Origin: Capitulum mitella
Taxonomy: Eukaryota > Arthropoda > Thecostraca > Pollicipedomorpha > Pollicipedidae
Reading direction: 5' to 3'
Length of the DNA stretch: 64,000 nucleotides
Assembly (NCBI GenBank): GCA_030062745.1
Contig: CP099839.1
Location: forward strand, 23,487,324 to 23,551,323
The notes below the pieces were generated by a model. The model searched no databases. It saw only the letters and a program-made list of their open reading frames with translations, and had not been told where the DNA came from. Within the stretch, counting starts at the first letter, position 1. Every line of letters starts with the position of its first letter. Shown piece after piece: positions 49,499 to 59,625 of the stretch. The position numbers were made by a program, and so were the translations under genes.

Positions 49499-50718
49499 TT
49501 AACCTTCGCTGGGCCGGGGGTGGATGAACACCACGAACAGGTTTTTGAATAAAGCAACAAAAACAAAAAGGCGCAAAGATACGAAACTTTGGGTATCTGT
49601 TTATAGATCACTTTAAAACCTTGTGTAAATCTTTAAATTCAGGGTCACCTCAGAGCATTCACCTAGGACAAGTCAAGACCATGTTCCAAAAAATAGAACT
49701 GGCATAAAATTTTGTGAAATGCACCGATTGACCTCAAAGTTGACTCAGTGATAGAACCTGCAATATGGAGCAATTCTACTATCTCAAACTTTTCGGAAAT
49801 TCAATTTCTTCGTTTCCACGTTATTGACCTGTCGTCAGCTAAGCTTTCGGTTTTTTTACATTAGGTATTGAGACTTTTGTTAGGTATTGTGAAACTCGTT
49901 CGGCGGTTCCAAAGCTTGGATATACACCCCGCTGCTTCTCACGTTATTTGCACGCGTAATTGTTCCCCTCGACCGGTGACGTGGAGTCAGGTGACGTTTC
50001 AAACCGAATTTTCAGATCCCGAACCGAACTAAGTTCTTTGATTTACAGTCGGGAAATATTTATTGATAGTCACGTTACATGTGCTTCGGAAGTACTAATA
50101 CATGGCAAAAACTTACTTGCCAAGGGTAATCCAAATCGGTTTGTTTCGGGCTGACCTGATTTGACCTTTTGAGATATTATGCCTGTTTTCAATCCAATCA
50201 CACTTTGTATGGCCAGGAATGATGAACTACAACCGTGGCTCATTTCTACGCAGTTTGCATTGTCACAATCCTATTTTTATCGCCAAAATGAAATCCATTG
50301 CCGTCGCAAAAGTTTGTTGATAAAAGTTTGTATCAACAAAAGGTTTTTCGCTTTCAATTTCTGTTTCTTTCAAATTGTCAAATTTGGCCCCAAGCGCCCT
50401 TTTCCGCCCCTTATAGGTAAATCAGACCTTTTTGCTGTTAAAGCCCTTTGGAGCCATGTAGAAATCTGGTTACCAAAGTTTTCCGCCAAAAATGTTAACG
50501 GGGTAATTTAACCTCTGATGACCTCTGGTGATTAGAATATTGACTGCATTTGAAAAGGGTACTTTTTCCTAGTTTATAGTTTAGCCAAGGACATTCCAAC
50601 AGCGTTTTTCTTTTTACTACGGGACTTATAGTGCTCGAGATCTGGGAAAGGGTGCCCGTCCACCCACCCACTCCAGCTCCGCAAAGGTGGCTCCAGAGGC
50701 CGGTCCGGAGAGGGTTAA
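49499..50718 (+). mobile_element. TTAA-type TIR element, copy B (non-autonomous, piggyBac-like)
   Basis: Flanked by intact TTAA on both sides (49499-49502 and 50715-50718). The left end reads CCTTCGCTGGGCCGG. The right end, reversed and complemented, reads CCCTCTCCGGACCGG, matching 11 of 15. TTAA target duplications plus CC(C/T)T-starting inverted repeats are the mark of piggyBac-superfamily insertions (family knowledge). It aligns with copy A in order over most of its 1.22 kb, with indels. No transposase is visible. The short frames inside are chance. Confidence 0.68.
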
Positions 50719-51269
50719 TCCCGAAACAAAGACAGTTGTAGACAGACTATTCGATCCATGCCACCATAACTCGCCAAGAAGCACCGCAAACTGTTCATCG
50801 GTGCAAAATTTGCTGATCCCAAACCGATAATGACGGAATTCGTAATATGTCATGCAAAAGTCGCAGGTGATATCGCAGTTCTGGAAAAGATACACGCCTT
50901 TTAGAAGTCGTTTAGAAGAGAAAAAGCAAAATGTTTACATTTACTTCAACATCATTCATATGGTCCGTTGTTGGCATTTGATACATATACTGTGATACAA
51001 ATGCTCAAGAGGGTGCCCATAGGACATACTTCAGAGCCTTTACCAAATTAGACATCTTTGCTCTTGACGTAATTTAAGCCAGATCTAAGCGGTAGTTCGG
51101 GGAACGATTTGTGACCTTTCGGGCCATTTCTGCCACATGTCGACACCTACCTAGGTTTTGTGCCGATGCCGGCGGCTTCCGGGTGGCCTTTTTGCCAATC
51201 CATCATTCCACTTTCCAATCAGACCAAATCAAATATCATTACGGTGGTCATAGGGTCGGTATTGTGACC
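50719..51269. other. Intergenic spacer right of TIR element B
   Basis: AT-rich, nothing recognised. Confidence 0.45.
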
Positions 51270-51660
51270 TGGCGACCCTTTGCCACTGGCCGTCGCGTCG
51301 CAGACCGAGTATTACCCGCTATTACTACCGGCGCCGGGGCTGGAAATGACATCCTCGCCGGCGCCGAGGCTGGTGATCCCGGCGCAGAAATGGGCTGCAA
51401 TCACAAACATTAGCCGACGATCCGTCACGAAAATAGCGCGATCGGCCGGCCGAGATCAGTGTGCAGTGTCGTCGGAGAGACAGCGCGCCCACGGTGGCGT
51501 CGCGGCCGTCTCGCGTTTCGCGCACGCTCTGACATCGGACTCCACGCGTCGTGGCCCGGTCGGCTGTACGTCCGTGGCAAGCTCCGGAACGTGGTCTGAC
51601 GGCGCCCGCTCTCATGCATGCACGTGCACGCACCTTGCACGGCCGCGCTCAGCTTGAGTT
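51270..51660. other. CpG-rich block
   Basis: GGCGCCGG(G/A)GCTGG repeated (about 51330, 51360). Otherwise unique. No gene. Confidence 0.35.
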
Positions 51661-51839
51661 GCGCTGCTGCAGCTCGTGGCGTTTCTGGTTTAACTGAGGT
51701 CTTTGGCCGCGTATGGTGTTTCGGTCGGGTGGCGGTGCAAGCACCACCTTGCTACAAGATCGGGGCTCGCTACACGTCCTCCCGCTTCTTCGTGAAGGCG
51801 GTACCTTGGAGCCTTTGGAGCCTGTCCTGGTGGCTCGTC

Positions 51840-52100
51840 CTACCACAGAACTCGCGGCCCCGCCGCCGCCGCCCTCGCGGGAGGCACGACTTTCTCAGCG
51901 GGAACCGGATCGACTTCCTTTTCATTTCTGCTGAACCTTTGCAGTGTTTGGGTTTGCTGTTTCGAGTGCACTCGGCATGAAATTAACGTTTGCTCTTGCC
52001 GGAGAGGTTGTCGCCGGGCGCCGGGCCCGCGGCCCAGCCCCGGGCCAGCTGTCTCTCAGCCCGGCCTCGAGGCAGAGCATTAAAGGAAATTGCCCCGAGT
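51840..52100. other. CpG-rich block
   Basis: Contains GCCGGGCGCCGGGCCCGCGG (about 52012). No coding signal. Confidence 0.35.
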
Positions 52101-52233
52101 GAGAGGCCTGGAAACCATCGCAGCATTTTCAGAGGAAAATGTTTTTCTAGCAGCGAATCTCAGCGAAGAGGCATCCCATTGCACGGATCACTGCGCTCAG
52201 CATCAGCGAAAGAACTGAAGACAATGTTTTTGG

Positions 52234-52272
52234 CATATATATATATATGCATATGTATATATGTATATATAT
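52234..52272. repeat. Imperfect (TA)n / TATG microsatellite
   Basis: TA run interrupted by ATGCATATGTA and ATGTA units at the right edge of a GC-rich island. Confidence 0.9.
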
Positions 52273-52419
52273 GACGTTGCATTCGCGTGCGATGATGTGA
52301 GGATTGGCAATATACAATCAGTGATTATCGTTCTACGCTACAAAAAGGCAATTTGTTGTTTGTCTTACCTGCAGCTTTGACAGACATTAAAATGAAACCC
52401 TAGGCATCATTTCGCCGGC

Positions 52420-53420
52420 ACAGCTACAGATGCCGAGCCAGCGTCCTGGCGAGCCACCGTCGTCCACCGCCGCTGTGAGCGGACCGCCAACACTGGATGT
52501 CCCGCCGAGTGGCGCCACGGCTTACGAGGCACCCCGGCGTCCGGCGGCTGCCCGCACAGAGCAGCACGTGTTTTCCAGATCATTTCCGAAATTGTCCTTC
52601 TCCTCTTACTGCAAACACAGTAATCACGGCCGGCCACCAATTGTGATGGGATTACAGGGCCGCGCGGGCCTCGATTGTTTATTTATGTCATTCTTTTGTC
52701 GCCGGTCGCATGCCGGCATTAACAGTGGCGCGTGGGCGGATGAGGCTCCCGCGACCCATCGATCGCCGATAAAGGTCCTCATGAATAACGAGAGCCCTGT
52801 AAACGGATAGAACACGGGGCGACAGAGAGGGAGGCTGTTTGACGAGATGCGACAGGGCTCGTTAGCATGAAAATGCTGCGGTTTGCCGCGGGCGAACAGA
52901 TGACCACTGGCGAGAGGGAGAGAGAAGCGATCGGTAAACTCCGACGCGGAGACGGCGCCCGGTAAACCATCGCGTGCACTCCCAGCCGAACGTCGGCTTC
53001 GCACGCCAAGCGCTATCGTCTCCGCGTTTCACGTTCGGCGCCCGCCTCACCCGGCGCCTCCTCTTTCACTTCTCCGTCTCCCTCCTCTCGGCGCGGCCAT
53101 CTCGGCGCAGTTCGGCGCCGTGAAAGCTTCGGGCCGGGCGGCCGTCGAGAGGCCGGCCGGCGTGACCGCCGCCGGCCGCTGTCCCCAGTCGTGCGCCATC
53201 CGCCGCCGGCCGGGTCACGGCCGGCCGGCGCCGCGCCGCGCCGCCCGTCGCGAGCGCCGCCGAAAATCGATCTAAATTTATAGAGCGCGCCCCGTGTGCA
53301 CGCCATGCATGATCGCGCCTGGCCGTGCACAAAGGCTGGCCGTGGCCGCCTGCGCGCGCGAGCGGCGCCAGAAGCCCTAGTCACCGGACTCTCAGGGCTC
53401 CCAGCCGCCCGAAATATGGC
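52420..53420. promoter_or_regulatory. CpG island with Fox/Hox-like enhancer core
   Basis: Core at 52610-52810: TAATCACGG, ACCAATTGTGATGGGATTACAG, TGTTTATTTA (52676-52685) continuing to TTATG, CGGCATTAACAG, CCATCGATCGCCGATAAAGG and TCATGAATAACGAG. The rest is CpG-dense to 53270. Frames over it on both strands are mutually exclusive. Confidence 0.42.
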
Positions 53421-53424
53421 CGGT

Positions 53425-53730
53425 AATGATAGCTCGTCTTTCCAGTCTGTGCGCCGTAATAGCTCACAATATCAATTAAAGTGGACGCCATAGCGTTACA
53501 ATTTAACCTGTGACATTCTAATTGAAACCCTCCTCTCGCTTTGATCCAAAACAACATCATATTTCTCGGTCCGCCATGGCTGTTTAAGGTAACACCAATC
53601 AAGTAGCGCGGAGGCGAGACCTATGCAAAGGCTCGCACCCTATAATTTTCGGAATTAACTTATTTATTATTAACCATCTTGGATTATAAATTCCCTCCTC
53701 GTGGTTTAATCATGACAATGTTCTGCTTTG
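53425..53730. promoter_or_regulatory. Candidate enhancer, AT-rich core between islands
   Basis: Dense recognisable sites: CCGGTAATGATAGC, ATCAATTAAAGTGG (NK/homeodomain-like), CTTTGATC (TCF/LEF, 53539-53546), ATGCAAAG (POU-like, 53623-53630), TTTCGGAATTAAC and TTATTTATTATTAACC, then GGATTATAAATTCC. No frame, repeat or transposon signature explains the block. Confidence 0.42.
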
Positions 53731-55379
53731 TGGCCGCCGAATGTGGCGGCAGCGCGGGCCTGAGGGACATCCCAGACGGTAAGATGGCTGCTGCCAGACG
53801 CCAAGATGAAGGGGTGGCAGCTTTTTGGCACTGGGCTGCCAAATGACTGCGGCCGCCGGCGGCCGGCGGCGGCCGGCAGCGCACGAATTACGAGGCACTT
53901 CACGGACGGCTCCGGGTTTTGACGGCTGCGACTCCGAACCCTAATAACTAGCCAGAAGTCAAATTAGACATTATATTTTTTATTAAGGAAACTGCGGTTG
54001 GTCTACTTTATATCTGCATTATGAAACAAATCAACATAAGGCAATGTAAATGAAGGGATTTATGTGTGCTGCAGGGCGAACGAAGACATCTCGTGATCAA
54101 TAACGCTAGTGAATTGGATATCATTTCTATGTGAAACTGAGCTTAATAATCATGTTGGCACATTTTATAAGCAGCTTCATTCAATCAAACGGCAGGGCGG
54201 CAAGAAATCAAAAGGCATATCGGATATTTCGAGTGATGAATTGAATTAAAATGTCGCCAATATAATTCAGGGATGTACTATCCCTTTTGGCAGGACGCCA
54301 AAGAAGGTGATTACCGTGTGGCTTGGTATACAAATGAAACAAAACAAAAATAACTGCCGAAAGATGAAAGCATGACTGTGTTGTTCCTGTCATGTACAAA
54401 GGAAGGAAATACGGGAAACAAATTTAACATCGGTTCCACTCATGGCAATTTTTACACTAAAGGCATTTCTGGTATTCCAACATGATAACTGCAGTTATGG
54501 GACATGGTCGGAGCATGAAGCATGGCGTTTGTGGTTATGCACATTTAATGTTATATTCAAGTAAGTGAAGTTTATGAGCAAAACATTCTTGAAAGGAAAC
54601 AGACAGACGACGAATAAACAGATGAAACCCTCACACTAATTCAGATTTCGAACAGCTGCACGTTTGTACATCACAGAAACACGTAATGGCAAACTTAGTT
54701 TTTTCAGGAAGTTAATCGTTACAAGTTGGTTCGTTCCCCACGCTTGAGCGCTCACACTACGGGTACAACGTTTATGGGCAACCGCACCGTATGCAAGTTG
54801 TTAACCACAGCATGAATAATGCCACGGCGGAACCAGTTCTGAGTGCCTGAACTCGTATTCATTACACTCTGGTCAAGCTCCGCCGCTTCCCTCGTTGGCT
54901 CCCCACGTGCAAAAACAATGCCCGGGGCTCCGGTGAATAATTAAATACCAATCAATACCGGTACCGGCGCCTCGCCTAGTTTCTTCCAGTGGCCCTGCTC
55001 AGCCCGCGATTCTTTTTTCCTTCGAAGTTTCCATTGTGGTTAAACTGGTCAAAAAAAAAATTAAAACAGTTTGGGTAAGAAAAGGTAGATGACATGAAAC
55101 TTCACCAAGATTTTAAATTGTCCAGAGGTCACACATGAAAGCTGGAAAATGCGCCTGTCTTTCTCAGGAACTTAAAATGTTTTGGTAGCAAGTTTTGTGT
55201 ATGTTTACTACAAGCATTATGTATGACATATGTAAGGTGCTGCGCATTTCTAGTATTGTTCTGCAGCTGTCCAAGGAGTTGGGAATAACAAAAATATCAC
55301 ACGACGTGAAGAACAGCTCATAAGCACGCAGCAAATACTGCATTTAATGTGGTTAAGGTGGCCCCGCTTGGTCTAAAGC
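53731..55379. other. Intergenic spacer
   Basis: Short CpG block GCGGCCGCCGGCGGCCGGCG at 53847-53882, then AT-rich DNA. GAATAATTAAATACC (about 54931) and ACCGGTACCGG (about 54957) are the only motif-like strings. No gene. Confidence 0.4.
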
Positions 55380-55810
55380 TCAGCTACGTCATTTTGCCAT
55401 GATCCCAGTCGACATTGGCTGGCAGACACATCCATACGCCACGAGCGACGCAGCGACGCAGTGGCACCTCGCTGCATCGTCGCAATCCATCTCCATCTGC
55501 TCCATAATTGATGACGTGGGCTGGAGTGTTGCATATGGCAGCATTTGGCCGCGCCGCAAGCGTGCGCCAGTTATCGACACCCAATCCATCAGAGGGGCTG
55601 GCTCGTGTACCAAATCTAATTAGCAAGATAAATAATAGCGGCGGTGTCTCCGCCCGCTGGGGGTCGTTACGGTGCATACGAAATACGGCCGGCCGCCGCG
55701 CCGACGCCCGTCTCGAGCCGTCGACGGCGACGGCAAGCGGCGCTGACCGCGCCTCGGTCACGGCGGACGCTCATTTGGGGCCCGGCGCTGCTCGGCGGAC
55801 GAGGCGGTGT
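55380..55810. promoter_or_regulatory. Candidate enhancer with CTAATTAG palindrome, then CpG block
   Basis: CCATAATTGATGACG (about 55502), CATATGGCAGC, CAGTTATCGACACCCAATCC and CTAATTAG (55616-55623, the LIM/Antp-class homeodomain optimum), followed by AAGATAAATAATAG. A GACGCAGCGACGCAG duplication lies at about 55446. The right part is CpG-rich. Confidence 0.4.
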
Positions 55811-56429
55811 GAGGTGCGACGAACTGGACAGTGTTGCTGCTCTCAGAAGAAGCGGATCTAGGTAAAGTCAGATGGTTGCGGTGCCCATGGGGACCAATTA
55901 GCTTTCTGTGACGCATTAGCTTGTTATGGATATGTCGGTTTCGATGCAAAAGTTTGTCATGCTGGGTTTTTTTGGTCCGCGATCCATTTAGACCCCTTCT
56001 TGTCAGTTCCGCAGGTCTTGTGCTCATTTGCATCAACCTGACCTAACCAATTTAAATTTATATGCCACCATTTAGATCAGTGAAAAGGAATACGACTGAT
56101 GCCGCGTTTGTATGAAATCAGGGCAAAAACGCATGTAGCTCATGTGTTAGGAATTGCCTTTTGACACTAACGTCGAATGTCTTCCTGATCGCTTACCGAC
56201 GTTGAAATTTAGGCCCCCTTGCTACAGATCAGTGTGGTTGCGATTATAAATGTCTACGCTTTCGGTCATGATAATTTAAGTATTTTTAATTTATCACTAA
56301 ATATGCTTCAGAAATATTTAGATATCAAATATTTCAGCCTCGTTTTAGCTACACTGAATTCGAGGGTTTCCACACGCAGAACACTGGACGCGTGAAACCC
56401 CAAGAAAACTCGGCTATGACATCACGACT
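55811..56429. other. Intergenic spacer
   Basis: AT-rich. ACCAATTAGCTTTC (about 55893) and GCATTAGC nearby are homeodomain-like. No gene. Confidence 0.4.
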
Positions 56430-56760
56430 GGCCTGTTTCAGGTGGGCCGGTGCCGGCCGCCGGGCCCGGTTTCGACACAGCCTCGGCGGGCCGTTCTCCG
56501 GCGGCCGCGGCCCGGACCGGCGGCTGCAGGTCGCGCTGCGCCGAGCCGTGGCTGGCGGCAGTCCGCCGTGCATGTGCACGACACGGCCGGTGCACGAGAC
56601 GCTCGGAGCAGTCGGCGGCCGCCCGCCGCGGCCACTGCCCGTCTGATAAGCGGGCCCGTCGGCCGGGCGGCCGGGCATCCGCCCCGGGCAGGGCGGCAGC
56701 CGGCGCTGGCACGGCTTCCGAGCAGAGCGGTTACCGAGGGCGGATCGGGCAGATCGAGTG
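56430..56760. other. CpG island
   Basis: CpG-dense with GGCCGGTGCCGGCCGCCGGG near 56443. At least five overlapping frames are open in it, so none is credible. Confidence 0.45.
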
Positions 56761-57393
56761 GAACGATCATCTAGAACGAGGTGGGGCTGGCCACGGCAGC
56801 AGCTGTGCGGGTGGAGAACGTACGCTGTGCCTCGCGAGCGAAGGTTTCGGCGAACCGTTTCGGAGATCCCATGGCTATGGGGCCACATGTTCGGCCCATT
56901 TCCAGCGTGTGGCAGGCGCCATGCGTTCGATACGCACAGGGCGCTTGTGACATCCGACTCGAAACAGAAAGTACCATCCAGACGAAGGGGGACCGTGTCT
57001 GACGAATGAAGAGACGTAAAACGTCAATCGGCGTCCTCTGGTTAGGAAACCCTGTACGGAATTGCTTCAGATTTGGATGCACTTGGGTGGCGGGTTCAGG
57101 GTGTGCATAACAAGATATGACTATTGTAAACCCTGATCCCGATGACTTCCACTTCAAAGGCTGCGTCAAATATAAGAGAAGCGCACCGGAATTCTACTTT
57201 TGATTCGGAACGCGAGGCTACCATGATGTGAGAGAAATAGGGCTGAAACCTCTTTGACCGGTTTTGGACAAGTTGGAGATATGAAATTAGAAATACAGGT
57301 TACATTACTGGTTCCTGGGAAACAGGATAAATAGGATACAGGGTTATCACCAATACAGGTCGCCGTGAGTGTTTAAAAACTTAACGAGGTTCA
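56761..57393. other. Intergenic spacer
   Basis: Mixed composition. A GGATA(A/C)A(T/G)GG-type duplication at about 57325-57345. If the 57.4 kb LTR is real, its internal region would start here on the minus strand, but no retroviral-type protein is visible. Confidence 0.35.
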
Positions 57394-57415
57394 GGTTCAC
57401 TGGGCGCCACCAAAA

Positions 57416-57644
57416 TGTTGGTGTACAAAGGAAGTGCGCTGTTCAATGTGTAACCTCTGTATTCTGCATTCACTGTGAAAGCTACTAAGTTGTTGCCCTC
57501 TGTTTTGCTACAAGCGCCACATTGAGATGTTTGTGTCGCAATCAGAATTCGTTTTTTTTTTTTAACCTGAGTGATCAACGCGTGCGCATTTGACATGGAG
57601 CATGGATGACTTGATTGCACAGTCTGCTTTGTTTTTGCGCAACA
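57416..57644 (-). mobile_element. Possible short LTR next to a tRNA-Lys-like primer-binding site
   Basis: Read on the minus strand, the segment starts TGTTGCGC (57644) and ends CACCAACA (57416), giving TGTTG/CAACA ends. After a TTTTGG spacer comes TGGCGCCCAGTGAACC (57394-57409), which resembles the primer-binding site of LTR elements primed by lysine tRNA. No internal coding region or second LTR is recognised to the left, so only a relic is possible. Confidence 0.3.
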
Positions 57645-57799
57645 TAAGTGTAGCATGTGTATTCATCCGCATCTTAGAGATAGCGTGTAAAACACAGAGC
57701 AATCTTATCAAAACAAAACCAAGGTTTAACTAGTCTGCGACCAGCAACAAACCACAAAGCATCATACCAATGGCGACAGACCTTTTCCAGGAACAGTCG

Positions 57800-58330
57800 A
57801 GTCGACGCCGTCCGAGGGTCCGCTCTCGCCTCCCCTCCGCTCCTCCGCCGCGGCCGAGGCGGCCGCCAGACGGCGCGGCGGGGCGGGGCGGGGCTGGGGC
57901 CGCCCCTCGCTGCCGCCGTCACCAGCAGACGCAGCATCCCAACGTCGGCGGCGGCGAGGTGGCCGCCGATCGATGCGTCGGCTGAGACGCGCCGGTTGAT
58001 AGGCGGAGCACGAAATTCAATTTTGTTCGGAATGGCTGCCGACCGGCGATCGTCCGCATAGATAGAGTCGGCCGAGATTGCAGGCGGCCAGAATAAATTG
58101 AAGTGATTTCGGGCGGCGCGCGCGCCTCGCGCCCGCAGGCGGTCGCCGCTCGAGGAGCGGGGCCGGGGGCGGCGCAACGAGGAGAGGCGAACTTGGAACG
58201 GAACTTGCCGGACAAAAATCAACGGCGACACAAGTTGGCGCATTTGCGCGAGTTTCGCCGCGGCCGCTCAGGCAATGATCTCGCTCATTAAGGGGGAGAT
58301 TTATAAATGTTGCACTGAGAGCGAGGAAAG
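57800..58330. promoter_or_regulatory. CpG island with candidate enhancer cores
   Basis: AT islets: GAAATTCAATTTTGTTCGG (about 58012), CAGAATAAATTGAAGTGATT (about 58089), and CAATGATCTCGCTCATTAAGG with GATTTATAAATG (58273-58309). The surrounding DNA is CpG-rich. Confidence 0.38.
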
Positions 58331-58499
58331 CTCTTCCCTTCAAAAACTGCTGCCCAGAGACGGAGTGAATCCAGCCTTCAAAACTCACAATCCTTCTCAC
58401 CCAAGTGCCGATAATTCGAAAGTTTTTGTTCGCCGCTCGCACCGTGCTGCCTCAGCGACGACTTTATTAAGAGACGGCGACAAAAGGCGACACGCCGGA

Positions 58500-58850
58500 C
58501 ACGAATGTGGAACTAATCGAAGAATGCAGCGCACGCGCCCGCCCCGAATACGGCCGATTTTATTGCAGCTTTATGATTGTCCGGGGCCGGGCGGCGGCCG
58601 GCCCGCCGGCACGCATAAAGCCGGCACCGGCCGGGATTACGGTGACTTTATTTCCCCCAGACTCGCCCTTTGTCTCCAGTGGCCAGGTCGCCAGTTGGTG
58701 GATTCGTTCCGCGCGCCGGGCCCGCGCCCCGGGACCGGGGGGACTTTTTGAGCATGATGTACGACGAAAATAAATAGAGGTGAAATCCCTCTGGCGCGCC
58801 ATTATTCCCTAATCGGCGATCAGGGCCCAGATACGGTCGCGTCGCTTTCG
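58500..58850. promoter_or_regulatory. Candidate enhancer with Cdx/Hox-like TTTAT sites
   Basis: TTTTATTG (58558-58565), TTTATGATTG (58570-58579), CGCATAAAGCC (about 58611), GACTTTATTTCCCC (about 58644), AAAATAAATAGAGG (about 58768) and GCCATTATTCCCTAATCGGC (about 58798). Repeated TTTAT(T/G) cores separated by GC-rich linkers. Confidence 0.42.
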
Positions 58851-59494
58851 GTTGAATAATAGTCGATTCGGTCGACTACTGTCGCTGCAGATAAAACGCC
58901 CCCGGCAGTTCCAGGGGGACGGGGAGCGGTGCCCGTCGATAACCATCCCGCCCCCGGGGGAAATACGACCGTCTCCGATAAGAAATACGCCAATCTGTTC
59001 GGCGACAAAGTTCCGGATCGGGATGGTAATACGCAAGCAGACGAGGCTGCGTGTGTGACTTTTGTCCTGCTGCAGGTAACCGGAGCTGTGACGTTTTGGC
59101 AACTTCTGTGACCTCCGGTAACGCAGAAGACCTTGTTTATTTATCAAAGTAGATTAGAAAGATCGGGCAAAATGCGAATAGGATGTGTCGTCACCTCACC
59201 AAATGCCTTCCTGCAGCATCCAATGTGAGACACGTCCGTAAAAGGTCATGGTGAAGAAAATGAAGTTAACGAAATTTTAGTAAAATAATTGTACTTATTT
59301 AAATACGAAGAGCGATGTCAACTTTAACGGGTTTTCTTTTTCATCTGCGTGGAAGAATAAAAATTACTTGAGGAAAATGTGGTAATTTTCATATTTCTCT
59401 TCGCTATCAACACTAACTCAGCAACAAAAACCAGTAGCCCTGTACCCTTTCATATCTCTAAGAGAGGCTCGAATTACATACACTTTCCCTCAAT
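58851..59494. other. Intergenic spacer
   Basis: Mixed to AT-rich. GC-moderate until 59110. No gene recognised. Confidence 0.4.
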
Positions 59495-59625
59495 GAAGAT
59501 TGGTAATTGCGCTATCGCTGGAAAGGGCTAACTATGCAAAAGGCTTATTTAATTGCGCTTTTCAACATGAAGCCCAATTTGGCCACATGAGGCAAGAGGG
59601 GTAATGAAGCAAAATAGGCCACTGT
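59495..59625. promoter_or_regulatory. Candidate LIM-homeodomain-responsive element (paired TAATTGCGC)
   Basis: TAATTGCGC occurs at 59504-59512 and 59550-59558, in the same orientation 46 bp apart, with ATGCAAA (59534-59540) between them and GGGGTAATGAAGC just after. TAATTG is a LIM-homeodomain core. About 2 kb past the inferred end of Lim1. Confidence 0.4.

Noticed and set aside
56422-56950. Several overlapping 84-179 codon frames on both strands
   Set aside because: Five or more mutually exclusive open frames in one CpG island show composition bias, not coding.
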